Shown here one piece after another: positions 13,061-25,865 of a stretch of 64,000 bases of DNA (position 1 is its first letter; each line of letters starts with the position of its first letter). The notes under the pieces are model-generated. The model saw only the letters and a program-made list of their open reading frames with translations. It did no database searches and was not told the DNA's origin. Location: NCBI GenBank assembly GCA_036874045.1, contig CM072344.1, positions 3,134,501 through 3,198,500 of the forward strand, written 5' to 3'. This DNA is from Cymodocea nodosa (taxonomy: Eukaryota > Streptophyta > Magnoliopsida > Alismatales > Cymodoceaceae). The position numbers and the translations under genes are program-made.

Positions 13061-13099
13061 GATTACAACAAACATCTCTTGAAAAATAAGAAAAAATTA

Positions 13100-13920
13100 G
13101 AGAAATTTTTGAAAAAGTACAAGTTAACATTACTTTGTTAGACTTATTGTAGAAAATGTCACATTGTACTAAATTTCTTAAGGATTGGTATACTAAGAAA
13201 AGAGAGAGAAAAGTTTTAAGGAAAGTCTTTTTAGCTGAGCAAAGTAGTTCCCTATTTCTGCCACAAATTCCTAAAAAGTTATCTGATCTTGGAATCTCTA
13301 TTATATCATGCACTATAGGAAATACCATTCTAGAAAGAACTTTAATAGACCTAGGTGTAGGTATAAATGTTATGCCGAGTGATATATTTGCATCATTACG
13401 ATTAGAAGGCTTAATCCCTAGTAGGACTATTATTCAATTAGCTGATAGATGTATAAGATACCCTAAATGAAAAATAGAGGATGTCCTAATTAAAATCAAA
13501 AACTTCATATATCCTATTGATATTGTGATTTTGGATTCCCAACAAATTAAGCATCAAAATCATGATACATCTTTAATTTTGGGAAGGCTATTCTTAGCAA
13601 CATCAGGGGCTGTTATAAATTGTAAAACTAGAGTGATGAAGTTAGCATACGGTAATGAGGATACTCAATTAAACATTTTCAAACCAAAAAAGTTTGAGGA
13701 GTTAGAAATGTCCTTACATACTATAAATTTTTTAGAGAATGAAGGAGATATGCTAGATGATGTAATTCAAGAAGAACTAAATAGGCAACTAAATTCTAAA
13801 ACTTTAGAAGTAAGTGAAAGCATAAATGTAGAAGGAGATCAAGAAGAGATTTATATAGAAGATGAAAATGTTCAATTAGAAGCTCTAGCTTTTAGATTTA
13901 AAACCTTTTCCTCCTGAATT
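13100..13920 (+). pseudogene. Retropepsin-like protease region, Athila element 2
   Basis: Plus-strand reading with IISCTIGNTILERTLIDLG, GINVMPSDIF and IIQLADRCIRYP, followed by DTSLILGRLFLATSGAVI. These are the conserved blocks of Athila aspartic proteases (DLGASIN...LADRSI.YP, then ILGRPFLAT). In a live element it would cut the polyprotein. Part of a broken copy. Confidence 0.8.
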
Positions 13921-13999
13921 AACCTATATATTTCTGGAAGAAAAATGAACATGTCCAATCATTATTGCTTCAGATTTAAAAGAGGATCAAATTTCTAAA

Positions 14000-14700
14000 T
14001 TAAAAGATGTAGTACAAACTTATAAAGAAACAATAGGATGGACTATGACTGATATAAAAGGGTTAAGTGCGACTATATGCTGCTATCACATATATTTAGA
14101 AGAGAATGTCAAACCTATTAGAATTCTTGAGATGAGATTAAATCCAAACCTTAAAGAAGTAGTTAGGAAGGAAATAGTGAAATGGTTAGATAATGACATA
14201 ATTTATCCAATTTTTGATAGCTCATGGGTTAGTCTAATCCATGTAGTTCCCAAGAAATCAGGATTAACAGTTATTAGGAATGAAAGTCAAAACTTGATAC
14301 CTACTAGAATTCAATCAGGTTGGAGAGTGTGTATAGACTATAGAAAGCTGAATGTTGTGACTAAAAAAGATCATTTTCCTTTACATTTTATAGATCAAAT
14401 GCTAGAAAAATTAGTAGTGCAAGAATATTTTTGTTTCCTAGATGGGTATTCAGGATATAACCAAGTCCTAGTAGCATTAGAGAATTAAAAGAAAACAACT
14501 TTCACATGTCCTAATAGAACTTATGCTTTTAAGAGAATGCCATTCGGATTATGCAATGCACCAACCACCTTTCAAAGGTGTATGTAGGGTATATTCACTG
14601 GAATGACTGAAGATTTTTTAGAAATATTTATGGATGATTTTACTATATATGGAACTTCATATGAAGTGTGTTTAAATAATTTAAACCAAGTATTAAAACT
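14000..14700 (+). pseudogene. Reverse transcriptase, first part, Athila element 2
   Basis: The plus strand shows HVVPKKSG, WRVCIDYRKLN, FLDGYSGYNQ and the FMDDF catalytic block (about 14628). It closely resembles the RT of element 1. A solo Athila LTR interrupts it at 14701. Broken. Confidence 0.82.
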
Positions 14701-16421
14701 TGTTTGTGTTTTCCCAGCACGTCATCGGAATATCTGATTAGATCTCCAATAACGCACTAGAAAAACTTGGATTTGTTACTTCTGTTTTTACTTAGTTAAT
14801 TTATCTTTATGCCTATTTTTTTCTTTTAGAAGTAAACAAACAACCTTTAATACAATTTAGATATTAGTTCCAATTTGTACTTTAACTGCAAGTGCAAAGT
14901 GTCTATTGTATCAGTGTGCAAGTACAAGTCGATCCCATAGGGAATTGCTTAAGAACTTAGAACTGTTCATTTGTTAACAATCAAATTTGTATTTTTGGTT
15001 TAATATGAACATGAAAATGGGCGAAAGGTGAAATATAAAGTAATCTCAATCGACAGTAAATACTTCCGTCACTACATACGACGCGATTACACCACTGAAA
15101 ATTAAACCACTTACAATTCTGTCTCCTCTCCCTATAGAATCGCGAGTCCAGAATTGCAAGATGATCTCCTCTTCAGCATATAGGCATCAACTTGAAGCCA
15201 AGGCTAAAAGCTTTACGATCTTCTGAAATATGAGTCGGCGCTTGGTGAAAATGGCTTCCCTTCTTGCGACACGATCACTCCTCACAGTGGTTGTCAGGCA
15301 CTGTGTTTGGCTCGGAATCCACCCGACATCAAGAAAGTATTCTCACAGACCTCCATTGGTTGGTGATTATGGTGGTGGTAATGATGGTTGGTGTGGTACT
15401 TTGGAGAATTGCCGATACTACCTACAAAAAGCTCGATGTTCCTTCTCTGTATACATTGGCCACCCATCGATCACACACCTTACTTCTTTTTTTGCTTTCT
15501 TCTCCCTGCATGATACGTGCAATCGTGGTTTTTCTTCCAACTGACCTGTTTCTACAACCGCTATAGTGGCATATTAGAAAATAAATAGTCCGTGGAGTTA
15601 CAAATAATTCAATGGACTTTCTTCATTGATTTAACTATAAAACACATGCATAAATTTAACTATCCAATGCTCAGGTGCATTTCAGATACTTACAAACTTA
15701 ACTATCCGATGCTTAGATGTATTTCGGATAATTACAGATAACTCACCGATATATAACTTAAGTAAATCTACTAGATCTCGACACGTGTCAACAACAGCTT
15801 AATAATAAAATAAACATTTCGAAGAGTTACAGGTCTACCTATCCGATGCTCAGATGCATTTCGGATAGTTAGAGATAATTCACTGAAAATCCACTTAAGT
15901 TACTTTCCTAGAACATGACACGTGTCCTTCAGTTATTTTATAAATAAAAAGAGATTTCGGAGAGTTACACATATAACTGTCTGATGCCCAACTGTAATTT
16001 TGGATAGTTATAGATAACTCACCGAAAGTTCACTTAAGTCATGCATTATGGTTTCGACACGTGTACTTCAGGAAATAATAAAATATTCTTTCAAAACATA
16101 ACTGTTCGGCAATTTAAACATAACTATCTGACATGTTCGGTCTGTTAAACATAACTGTCCGAAATATGTTCGGTATGTTAAACATAACTGTCCGAAATAT
16201 CAGAAAATTCGGATACTTAAGAATTTCATAGCCTGCAACTTATCGACAATTCAGAAATGTACTAAATTAACATTAATTCCCCAAAATTAAGCAGATTCTT
16301 TAATTAAAGCATATAATAGTGCAATTATAACATATTGGCTTAATTCTCATATGATAAGCTAAATATTATGCAATTAACCATCATTTAACCATTAATAATA
16401 TGCATTTTTTCATTCTAAACA
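14701..16421 (-). repeat. Solo Athila LTR (1,721 bp) inside the RT of element 2
   Basis: Runs from TGTTTGTG to CTAAACA, inverted relative to the host element. The flanks are AAACT (14696-14700) and AAACA (16422-16426): a target duplication with one later difference. RT coding sequence resumes directly after it. A solo LTR forms when LTRs of one element recombine and delete its interior. Confidence 0.87.
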
Positions 16422-16426
16422 AAACA

Positions 16427-17365
16427 CTATGTGAAAAAAAATCTAGTTTTAAATTGGAAAAAATGTCACTTCATGGTTAAACAAGGAATAGTCTTGGAAC
16501 ATGTTATTTCAAAGAAAGGGTTGGAAGTAGATAAAGCTAAAATAAAAGTAATTTCTAATCTATCAGAACCTAAATCAGTAAAAGATATTAAATCATTTCT
16601 AGGACATGCTGGATTTTATAGAAGATTTATTAAAGATTTTAGCAAAATAGTTAGACCTTTGACTAATCTATTAAAAGATGTCCCATTGAACTTTGATAAA
16701 AATTGCAAAGAAGCATTTTTCAAGCTTAAGACTAGCTTAATTTCAACTCCTATAATAAAAGCACCTAAATGGAACCGTCCATTTGAATTAATATGCAATG
16801 CATCTGAATTTGCTGTAGGAGCAATGTTAGGACAGAAGATAGAAAAATCTCCTACAATGATTCATTATGCAAGCAAAACATTAAATGATGCTCAAGTTAA
16901 TTATACAACTTCTGAAAAAGAACTGTTAGTTGTTGTGTTTGCCTTAGAAAAGTTTAGATCATATCTGATTGAAGCTAAAGTGATAGTATACATGGATCAT
17001 TCAGCTTTAAAGCACCTAATAGCAAAGAAAGAGACTAAACCTAGATTGATCCGATGAATATTATTATTACAAGAATTTGATCTAGAAATTAAAGATAAAA
17101 AAGGTTGTGAGAATGTAGTAGCAAATCATTTATCAAGATTACAAATAGAAAAATCAAATATTAAAATTAAGGATAATTTTCCTAATGAACAATTAATGAC
17201 CATCAACACAATGCCTTAGTATGCGGGCATAGTTAATTACTTAGTTACTAGTTTAACACCTAAGGATTGGAATAGACAGGATAAGAAATTATTCTTTTCA
17301 AGAGTAAAATATTACTATTGGGAAGACCCATACTTATTTAAGAAATGTCTTGATCTAGTTTTAAG
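16427..17365 (+). pseudogene. RT end and RNase H region, Athila element 2
   Basis: The plus strand shows [37 protein letters not shown], then the RNase H blocks [37 protein letters not shown] and NHLSRL. It is interrupted at 17371 by a solo copia LTR. Broken. Confidence 0.83.
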
Positions 17366-17370
17366 GAGGT

Positions 17371-19121
17371 TGTAGGATCGTATGGCTACACAAGAGGGGG
17401 GTGAATTGTGTATTTTTAATATTTTCTGAAATATAATTGAAACTTTAAATCTCAAAAACAAGTCGAGATAGTGTTTTCATAAAATCATTTTTATTCAAGG
17501 TTTCAATTACAATATACAATTCAATTCTCCTTAGAAATTGTAGATGCAATTATATCTCGATACCATGTATCATTTAAACAATTTCATAACTACAAACAGA
17601 GAAAACTAATTTACGAAATTTAAAATATTTCTCCCTGTTTGAGATCTTTCTTCTTCTTCTTTCTTCTTTAGCAATTCTTCAGTGACGAATATTTTATCTT
17701 TTTATGCTTCACCGAATTTGCTTTCTTCTAATACTTCAAATCTTTAGTGACAAAAATCTTACCTTTTTATGCTTCACTGAATTTTCTTCCACTTGAGAGA
17801 TTTTGCCCAAAGAGGTGTTTTTGATCCCTGAAAAAGATTTTTCTTTTGGTGTGCAGGGATGGTTTGATCCTTGAAAAGATATTTCTTTTTGTGTGCAAGG
17901 ATGGTTTGATCCACGAGAACTCTATGCCTTTTATACTGTATCTTCATTTCATGCATATCCTCCACGTTCAATCACTACCAGTTTTCTACTTCTCCACGTC
18001 TTTTCTTTTTCCTTCATCGAAACACACACGTTCCAACCCACGTTTATATTTCGAATTTCCTTTAATTATCAGTCTTGGATCTCTGAAAAATTTCCTGCAA
18101 AATAAACTTTCTCGTCCAAAAGTTTTTCATCAATGTAATAAGAAGTCATTACTTTAATGTTAACTAAACGAGTAACACAAGTATATATATATAACTTAAC
18201 GTTTCTAACTTAATGAGTTCACCATGTGCCATTTCACGTGACAAGTACTGTAGCTAACTCAACGAACTATCTCCGTTGTGTTATGATAACTCAAAGAACA
18301 AGCTTAACCTTTCTTTCGGAAGGTTAAACGATAACTCATCGAAAACAGTTTAAGTTTCAGATAGTTATGGATGTAAGTCACCGAAAAACTCTTTATATGA
18401 TAAAACTAGTGAGACACGTGTCAAGACCTGAAAACATGACTTAAGTTACCTTTCGGATAGTTACAACTGTAAGTCTCCGAAAAAACTTTAGCTCACCGAT
18501 TCAGTAATAAACAAATGTTTTTATAATAAGAATTTTACCACGTGCAAAAATAATAACTTAAGTTTATAACGCTAACCTAACGCATTGCCTTAGTGTTCAA
18601 TATAGCAACTCAACGCGTTTAGTTATGTTAACTTAACGAGTTAAACATGTGCACCTCACGTGATACAATACAACATTCGTAACTTATAATTTCACCACGT
18701 GTATAACACTAACTTAACGAGTTCGTCTCTTCTTTTACTCACTAACTTAACGAGTTATCACGTGACCTATTTTATCCTTTAAGCCTCTAACTTAACGAGT
18801 TCTCACGTGACCTCTATACAAACAAAACTCTAACTTAACGAGTTGTCTAAATGTGCACTGTTCATGATACAAAAGATATAACTTTAAAACATATCATGCT
18901 TTTCAATAAAACCACACGTTAACTTAACGTTTAGCTAAATGAGAAATTAATGCAACGAAACGACTAATTATTAACTTCAGATCCAATACAGACAAGTATT
19001 TATATCAGTAAGCTTTTTCTGTATTAATTGATGATTTTAATTTCTTTTCACAAGCAATAGTAATTGAGCAAATATGATTATTTTCATTCAGCACACATCA
19101 TCAAAACAAAAATACTCAATA
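17371..19121 (-). repeat. Solo copia-type LTR (1,751 bp) inside Athila element 2
   Basis: Inverted copy of the LTR at 4532-6156, from TGTAGGATCG to ATACTCAATA, flanked by the target duplication GAGGT (17366-17370 and 19122-19126). It sits between the RNase H and integrase zinc-finger coding regions. It carries AACTCGTTAAGTTA-type motifs next to CACGTG cores (18650-18850). Confidence 0.87.
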
Positions 19122-19126
19122 GAGGT

Positions 19127-20280
19127 GTACTCTAGAAACTGAATATCAGAGCATATTGTCTTTCTGCCATGATCAAGCATGTGGAGGGCATTTTGGTTCA
19201 GGGAAAACTATTGCCAAAATTCTGCAATGTGGATTTTATTGGCCAACACTATTCAAAGATACTCATAAATACTACTTAAGTTATTTAAGATGTCAACAAA
19301 TAAGAAGAATATCAAAGAGGAATATGATGCCTCTGAATCTTGTTGTTGAGTTTGAAATCTTTGATGTGTGGGGAATAGATTTTATGGGTCTATTTCCTAT
19401 GTCTAATCAATTTAATTATATATTGTTGGGAGTGGATTATATATCTAAATAGATAGAAGCTATTCTTACAAAAACTAATGACAACAAAGTGGTAATACAT
19501 TTTATAAAAACTAATATAATTGTCAAATTTGGTATACCTAAAGCTATTATTAGTGATAAAGGAACTTATTTTTGTAATAGAAGTTTTGAAGCCTTAATGA
19601 AGAAATATGAAGTAAATCACAAAATTGCAACATCATATCATCTGCAAACAAGTGGACAAGTAGAAAGTGCAAACAAACAAATTAAGTTAATCTTAGAAAA
19701 AGTAGTAAATCCTACTAGAAAAGATTGGGCTAATAGATTAATAGATGCACTTTAGGCTTATAGAACTACTTATAAGACAAGCTTAGGTATGTCACCTTTT
19801 AGACTAGTATATGGAAAAAGTTACCATTTACCAGTTGAAATTGAACATAAAGCTTATTAGGCATTAAAAACTCTGAACATTAATTTAAATCAAGTTGTTG
19901 AAAAAAGGAAAATGCAATTGATTGAATTAGAAGAATTTAGGATTGAAGCTTATTCAAAAATTGTAAAAGAAAAAGAGAAAATGAAGTTCTAGCATGACAA
20001 GAAAATTATTCCAAAAACCTTTGAAATAGGACAAGAAGTATATCTTTACATGACTAGACTTCATAACCATCCAGGAAAATTAAGATCTAGATGGGCAAGA
20101 CCTTACATAATTCGAAATATTTATTCCTATGGAGCAATTGAAATTGAAAATCCTAAAAATTAGAATATATTTAAAGTAAATGGACAAAAACTTAGACCTA
20201 TTTTGAAGATTCCAAATAGTTCCTTTGGAATTATAGAAGAAGTAAGAGTAGAGAACTACTAGAGCTTTACTTAGTAAGAA
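19127..20280 (+). pseudogene. Integrase region, Athila element 2
   Basis: The plus strand shows the zinc-binding module (CHDQACGGHFGSGKT, LSYLRCQQ), FDVWGIDFMG, the core with [17 protein letters not shown] and [15 protein letters not shown], then the C-terminal GQEVYLYMTRLHNHPGK region. Near-identical in layout to element 1. Broken. Confidence 0.85.
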
Positions 20281-20989
20281 ATTATCTAAGTACTAAAAAA
20301 AAAAAAAAACTTATTTAAAACATAGTCATGATTCAACCAGAAGAAATTATCGATTTTTTTGAAACATATATTAAAAGAAATTACGGTTTGACCAATAGGA
20401 TCCATCGGTGAGACCGAAACATAGAAACATAAAAAATCTATATATTATATTGAGTGAAATGTCGGTTTTACCGAAGATAGTATCAGTTCAACCGATAGAA
20501 AAAAAAGTATTTAATTTCGGTTCGACCGAGGAATATAATGGTTTGATTATAAAATTCTAAAATATTGAAAAATTAAGAATTGGTTAGATCGAAAATTCTT
20601 TGGTCTTGACTAAAGTAAAAATTATTATTATAAGTATTTTTATTAGTTATAACTTTACGGGAAGTCTATTGAGTTACGCTTAACTCAACAAACTTACTTC
20701 ATTGAGTCTAGGATAAGTTAACGAACTTACTCCGTTGAGTTAATTGTAACTCAACAAAGTACTATAGTTAAGTCCATGAACTTAGTCCGTGGAGTTACAT
20801 TAACTCCACAGAGAAGTAAGTGAGATAGCGAGAGTTTCGCGGGAAAATGACTTGATTACCTGTCTAAAACTTAGGGTTTATTTATACCAAAACTTAGGAT
20901 TTGGGGACATTATCCGTAGAATCATTTAGAACTTAGAATAGTAGAGATCAAAGCAATTCCATTCCATTCCGTCACACCACAAAGACAAG
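20281..20989 (+). other. Spacer between integrase and third ORF
   Basis: Non-coding. It holds repeated GGTTT-ACCGA tracts (20380-20620) and three or four GAGTTA...TAACTC pairs (20664-20810). Element 1 carries the same spacer at about 1000-1390 in inverse, so this is an inherited part of the element. Confidence 0.6.
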
Positions 20990-22890
20990 ATGATGCCTGA
21001 GTTCTAGGAGGAAGTTGACACCACAAGATTTCTTAGAGAATTAGAAGAATGACATACAAGACAAAAGATCAAGAACACGACACAGGAAAAAGAACTAGAA
21101 AAGGTAGAATCTGACATCTTCTACTAGAGGAAAATTTTAGTAGATTTAGATATTATAATTCCTCAGATTATGGAAACAAGGATTAAAGTAGCAATAGAAG
21201 TTGTTGTAAATAGAGAAAGGAAAATCAAGCCAAACAACGAGGTTGCCCTAGAGTTAATCCGGTGCAAGTCCAAATTATGGTTCATACGACATATTGGTGG
21301 ACATGCTCGGTAGGCAATCTAGGAGCAACAGAGGAAAGCAACGGAAGAGCCTGCAACTGAAGAACCAACAACAGAATAAGCAGGACCTTTAGTTCCACCA
21401 ACAGAACCATTACCACAAGTAACATTTGCTTGGCCGAGAACTAAAAAAGACGACAAGGAGTTTGCTAGCTTGGCCAAAACAACAAAAGACCAAGGAGATG
21501 ATGAAGAAATGGTTATGACCAAGGCACATATTCTGTATGATGCCATAAAAAAAAGGCAGGTTGAAGAGAAGTTGAGGGCCTAGTATAAAATTAAAGTAGA
21601 GCAACATTAGGAAGCAGCTAGATCAATGGTTGCAAGAGAAACTAAAGCTGGTCCTTCGAGACCAGTAATTATAGAAAAAGTGAAATAGGAAGAGCCAGTA
21701 CTTGTGGCTCAAGGGCATGCAGAGCCTATTTTTGTAGATTTAATCTCAGAGGAGGAAGAGGAAGACCAGACACAACTATTTAGAAGAAGGAAAGGAAAAG
21801 AGATAGTGCCTGAAGCTCCAGTAGAAATTAAACCTAAACTTGTAATATTAGTAGGGCCTATAGAGCTCATTTTTGTAGTCCTGCTATCTGAATCTGAGGA
21901 GCAGAAGCAACAGTAGCAAAAGCAAAGAGAAGAAGAAAAATAGGCTAAAATTAGTTTGTAGCCTGTACAAATAGAAGAAACAGAAGTTAGGGTAGAAGCT
22001 AATTTGCCTATAACTCCATCCCAATCTACCATAGAATTAGAAAGAATAGTGACAATGTAAATTGGTAGTCAGGAGGAAGAAGAAAGAGAAGAAACTAAAG
22101 AAGCTAAACAAGAATATATGGAACAAGAAGGAAATATCTCGACAGATTCCACTAAAGAGGGAGAGACTCTTTAGCAAATTTTTAAAAGAATTCAAGAAAG
22201 AAGAGTGGAGAGTTATGCTGGCTCTCGACCATAGATAGAAGTAGAAACAATAATGCAGGAATCTCCAGATCATTTCCAACAAATTCAAGTTTAGCATATT
22301 GAATAAGAAATTTAAGAACAAACCCCTCTAGAGCAATAAATTCAGATTTCTAACCCGGTTGAAGCTACTATTCTAAATGAAGTTTACTTTTGGAGTTAGG
22401 AAGCATATAACAAATATCAAGAGATAAAGGGGTATGATATTATATACAGTAGACCAGTAAACTAGGACAGTATGTAGGAAATTAAAGAATTATTTAAGTT
22501 CTAAGGTCTACTACAATTTATTTCTCAATAGAAAGGGCATGCAGTATATGAAAATCTAGTGCCCTGTTTTTATGCAAACTTAAGAGAGGAAGAAGGAAAT
22601 TTAATTTCTAATGTGGAGGAAGCTGATGTATAGATAACATCAGAGTTTCTTCATAACATTTTTGGATTGAAAATGATGGCATTGAAATCTTGAAAAATAC
22701 AACTACAACTGAATGGACAAAACAAGCAATGTTTGGCCATTGACCCTAGTGTGCCATTACTAAACAGACTAAAGTATTTAAATGGGAAAGCACACATGGT
22801 GAAAATAGGAGCTGTTGAACATATAAATCAATTAGAACAACAATTAGAAAAGCTCCAAAAGGAAGTAGATGAACTTAGGAAGAATGACTA
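20990..22890 (+). pseudogene. Third ORF, Glu/Gln-rich, of Athila element 2
   Basis: A long decayed plus-strand reading that begins near ATGATGCC (about 20990). The N-terminal part (METRIKVAIE, NNEVALELI, KAHILYDAI) matches the third ORF of element 1. A highly acidic Glu/Gln-rich middle follows. The C-terminal part (VYENLVPCFYANLREEEGN, then ITSEFLHNIFGL) resembles the plant transposon domain often annotated as Transposase_32 / putative plant transposon protein, and ends in a coiled-coil-like INQLEQQLEKLQKEVDELR. No envelope features are seen. Role unknown. Broken many times. Confidence 0.6.
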
Positions 22891-23919
22891 AATGTATTAT
22901 TCATCTACTTATATTGTATTAAAAAAAATATCTGACTGTATGTAAATGTAAACAATTTATATAAATGAATGTTTGAATTTTAGATGTTTCTGAATTTGTG
23001 TAATTATGAACGAATGATTTAAAGCTAAATTGAATATTATATAATTGTTTAAAGATTTGCAGACTATTTAAAAGTTTTACAATTTTTATGAATGACATGA
23101 TTAAATGCATGATAATTGGTTAATGCTTGAATATATCTGCATATTGAAAAGTAGAATGTAATCTGCATACTGAAAAGTAGAATGCAAATTTTGCATAATA
23201 GGAAATGAACTACAAGTTAAATATACATAGAATGTTCAGATTTAAATGAATTAAAGTTAGAACACTACATAGAATGTTCAGATTTAAGTTTGAGTTTAAA
23301 TGACATGTATTTAACTTTAATTAATTTTACAAAATGTAGGAGAAAAAAAATATAGAAGTTAATACGAAGAGTAAGTTTTAGAAAACTTTGCTAAGTGTTA
23401 ATGAACTAAATCTGTTGAGTTACCCTTAACTCCACAAGGTTAATAATAAAATATAAGATCACTCCATTGAGTTATCTGTAACTTAACGAAGTTAGTCCAT
23501 TGAGTTAGCAAATAGATGACGAAGCTTGTTTGTTGAGTTATCTGTAACTCAACGAGGTTTGTTTGTAGATTAAGCTGAATGGTTATTCTTTTAGCCACGA
23601 ATGAAACTTTGTGGGTTTAGTAGTTATTGAAATTTGAAATTAGAAGTGAAACACGTATCCATAAAAATAGGAACCATACTGTACGTTACAAGACATGTTC
23701 TTGCAAAGAGATTCATTTTCCTTATGGACGTGCATTATAAATATAGAACAGAATGTTATTTACGAGTTACCAACACTTAAGGAAAGAAAAAAAAATTGTT
23801 GGAGAGCTGGAAGGAGAAGCAGCTGATTCAACTTCATCCATCAACAACTATTTACTAAAAACAAAGCATCAGATTGTATGTAATTAATCTTCTGCTATTT
23901 TACTTTATGTTAAGAGTTT
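22891..23919 (+). promoter_or_regulatory. Spacer with possible internal promoter before the gag-like gene
   Basis: AT-rich, non-coding. It has a short duplicated block (ACATAGAATGTTCAGATTTAA near 23226 and 23271, 45 bp apart), GAGTTA pairs at 23400-23570, and TATAAATA at 23736-23743 about 180 bp upstream of the gag-like start. An internal promoter is possible but unproven; a spliced RNA from the LTR is equally possible. Confidence 0.35.
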
Positions 23920-25267
23920 ATGAGCACATGGATACGTTCTCTTAGCACTAAACGATTAGTAAGAACACCTACACAAGATTATTCAACACAGAGGCGTATT
24001 GAAATATTTTTTGAATTAGACTTTAACGAAATCCTTAGAGGTATAGCTAACCTTTCTTTAAAAGAGAACAAAGATATGACTACTCTTGTAGAAAAACCAT
24101 TAAGGAAAATTCTATATCTTGAATTAGTTCATGAACCTTCATGTATTCGATTGCCAAACTTTGAGGGAGATATGTTTGAACTGAAATCTAATTATATTAG
24201 TCAATTGCCACACTTTCATGGATTAGAAAGAGAATATGCCTATTATTTCCTTAGAGAATTTAACGAAGTTTGTTCAATGATGAAAATGTTGAACATGAGT
24301 ATTGATGCTATTAAACTTAGATATATCATTTTTGCTCTAAAAGACAACTAAGAGATGATTATATACTCTATCACCTTATTCAATTTCTGCATGGACTAAA
24401 TTTTACTCTATTTTTCTGGAAAAATATTATCCAACACATCAAATGATTAAAAAGAAAAATGAAATATTAATGTGTAGCCAAAAGTAGGGAGAATCATTTT
24501 GAAAATATTTTGAAAGATTTAAAAATTTACTGACTCAATATCTATATCATGCAATGAGTAAAGCACAATTAATAGGTATAATTTATGAAGGCATAGATGT
24601 TTCAACGAAATCTTTATTAAAATCTACTTGTCAGAATGGATTTTTAAAACTATGTAGTGAGGAAGCATGGGCATACTTAGAAAACTTTGTAAAAAGAACT
24701 GTATAGTGGGAAAACTCAGTTGAAGCTATTATAGATAAAAGAATATTGCCAAGGGAAATGCATGAAATATATTCAAGCACTATGCTTGAAGTTAAATTAA
24801 CTGAATTAACAAAGAAAATAGAAGAGTTATCATTAAATCAAAAACTGATAGAAAAGAATGCAAACATTAATGATTTAGATATTATTTATGCTAGAAACAA
24901 GAAAGATAACTTGGGAAATTCTTATAATCCTAATTGGAGAAATCATCTAAACCTATCTTGGAGAAATAACAATTTCCAAGGAGGAGAAAACATACATGAC
25001 AAAAATATAAGTTATGAAGCAATAATTGAACAAGGATTTAGAATAGAGAAATTAGAAAAGATAATTCAACAATTAAACAATCATCTAGATAATGTATTTG
25101 GAAATGCTGTCATTCAAAATCAAAATATGAATAGAAATATACCCTCTAGACAGAAGAAATCAATAGAAGTTAGACCTATTGGAGGATTGCCAATGCAAGC
25201 GGTATCTAACCCTATCAATAGAACTATTAATGAAATTGATACCTCCTATGGGAGGGAAACTGAATGA
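23920..25267 (+). pseudogene. Athila-type gag gene, located behind pol
   Basis: Plus-strand readings at 23920-24351 and 24746-25267. The core has EPSCIRLPNFEGDMFELK, QLPHFHGLEREYAYYFLREF and IKLRYIIFALKDN, which are the hallmarks of the Athila/Tat capsid region. The second reading has SYNPNWRNHLNLSWRNN, the usual stretch near the gag C-terminus. In known Athila elements this gene stands directly after the primer site; here it follows integrase and the third ORF. No target duplication or LTR separates it from pol, so it appears to be part of element 2. Broken. Confidence 0.78.
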
Positions 25268-25491
25268 AGCAGTATAACTAAAGTAACTATGTATAATATA
25301 GTAAAAAGTAGAAAAATATAAAAAGAAAAAAAAAAGTAAGTTTAATTATAGTTAGTAATATCGTAGAGTTAATACTTAACTCAATGGACTAAGTTCGTTG
25401 AGTTATGACCTAACTCCACGAGAGTATGTAAGTAGCTATATTAATTTTATCTCTATTAAGTTTTTGTTTATGTTATACAGAATCATAATAG
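25268..25491 (+). other. Spacer with a candidate splice acceptor before the F-box gene
   Basis: Non-coding, with one GAGTTAATACTTAACTC pair (25366-25390). A T-rich tract ending in TTATACAG at 25473-25480 lies 11 bases before the F-box ATG and looks like a 3' splice site. Downstream ORFs of Athila elements are thought to be expressed by splicing. Inference only. Confidence 0.35.
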
Positions 25492-25865
25492 ATGGAATTG
25501 ATGAAATTACCACTAGATGCACTAAGGGAAGTACTAAGTAACTTATCAGCTAAAGATCTATGTAGATTGTGTTGTGTGTCAAAGGAAATTAAAGAATGTG
25601 TTAGAGGAAAATATTTTCATGGACTACAAGTTGCAAAAATGACTAAGATTAGAAATGGATTTTTATGAAAGTCATTTAATCATAGTTCAATTAGCTATGA
25701 ATATTTGAATATAGAAGAAAATGCTGGAATTCCACCCAATACATTAGAAGGAATAGATCATATTATGGGGATAGATGAAGGATTAATTATTTACAGAACT
25801 AAACCAAAGTATGCAATTCTGTTACCCGATATTTTGATTAGAAATCTTATCACTAGAGAAGAATG
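25492..25865 (+). pseudogene. F-box gene, 5' piece, captured in Athila element 2
   Basis: Starts ATG at 25492. The first 50 residues give LPLDALREVLSNLSAKDLCR followed by LCCVSKEIKECV, a clear F-box (LP.D...E.L..L...DL.R...VSK..K). F-box proteins link SKP1/cullin ubiquitin ligases to their targets. After it comes ENAGIPPNTLEGIDHIMGI, and the reading is interrupted by the SIRE-like copia insertion at 25866. The other side lies at 38181-38946. It sits between the gag-like gene and the 3' end of Athila element 2, within its target duplications, so it travelled with the element or was captured by it. Broken. Confidence 0.65.

Noticed and set aside
20990-22890. Envelope gene of Athila element 2
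   Set aside because: The position fits, but no signal peptide, membrane segment or cleavage-site pattern could be seen.
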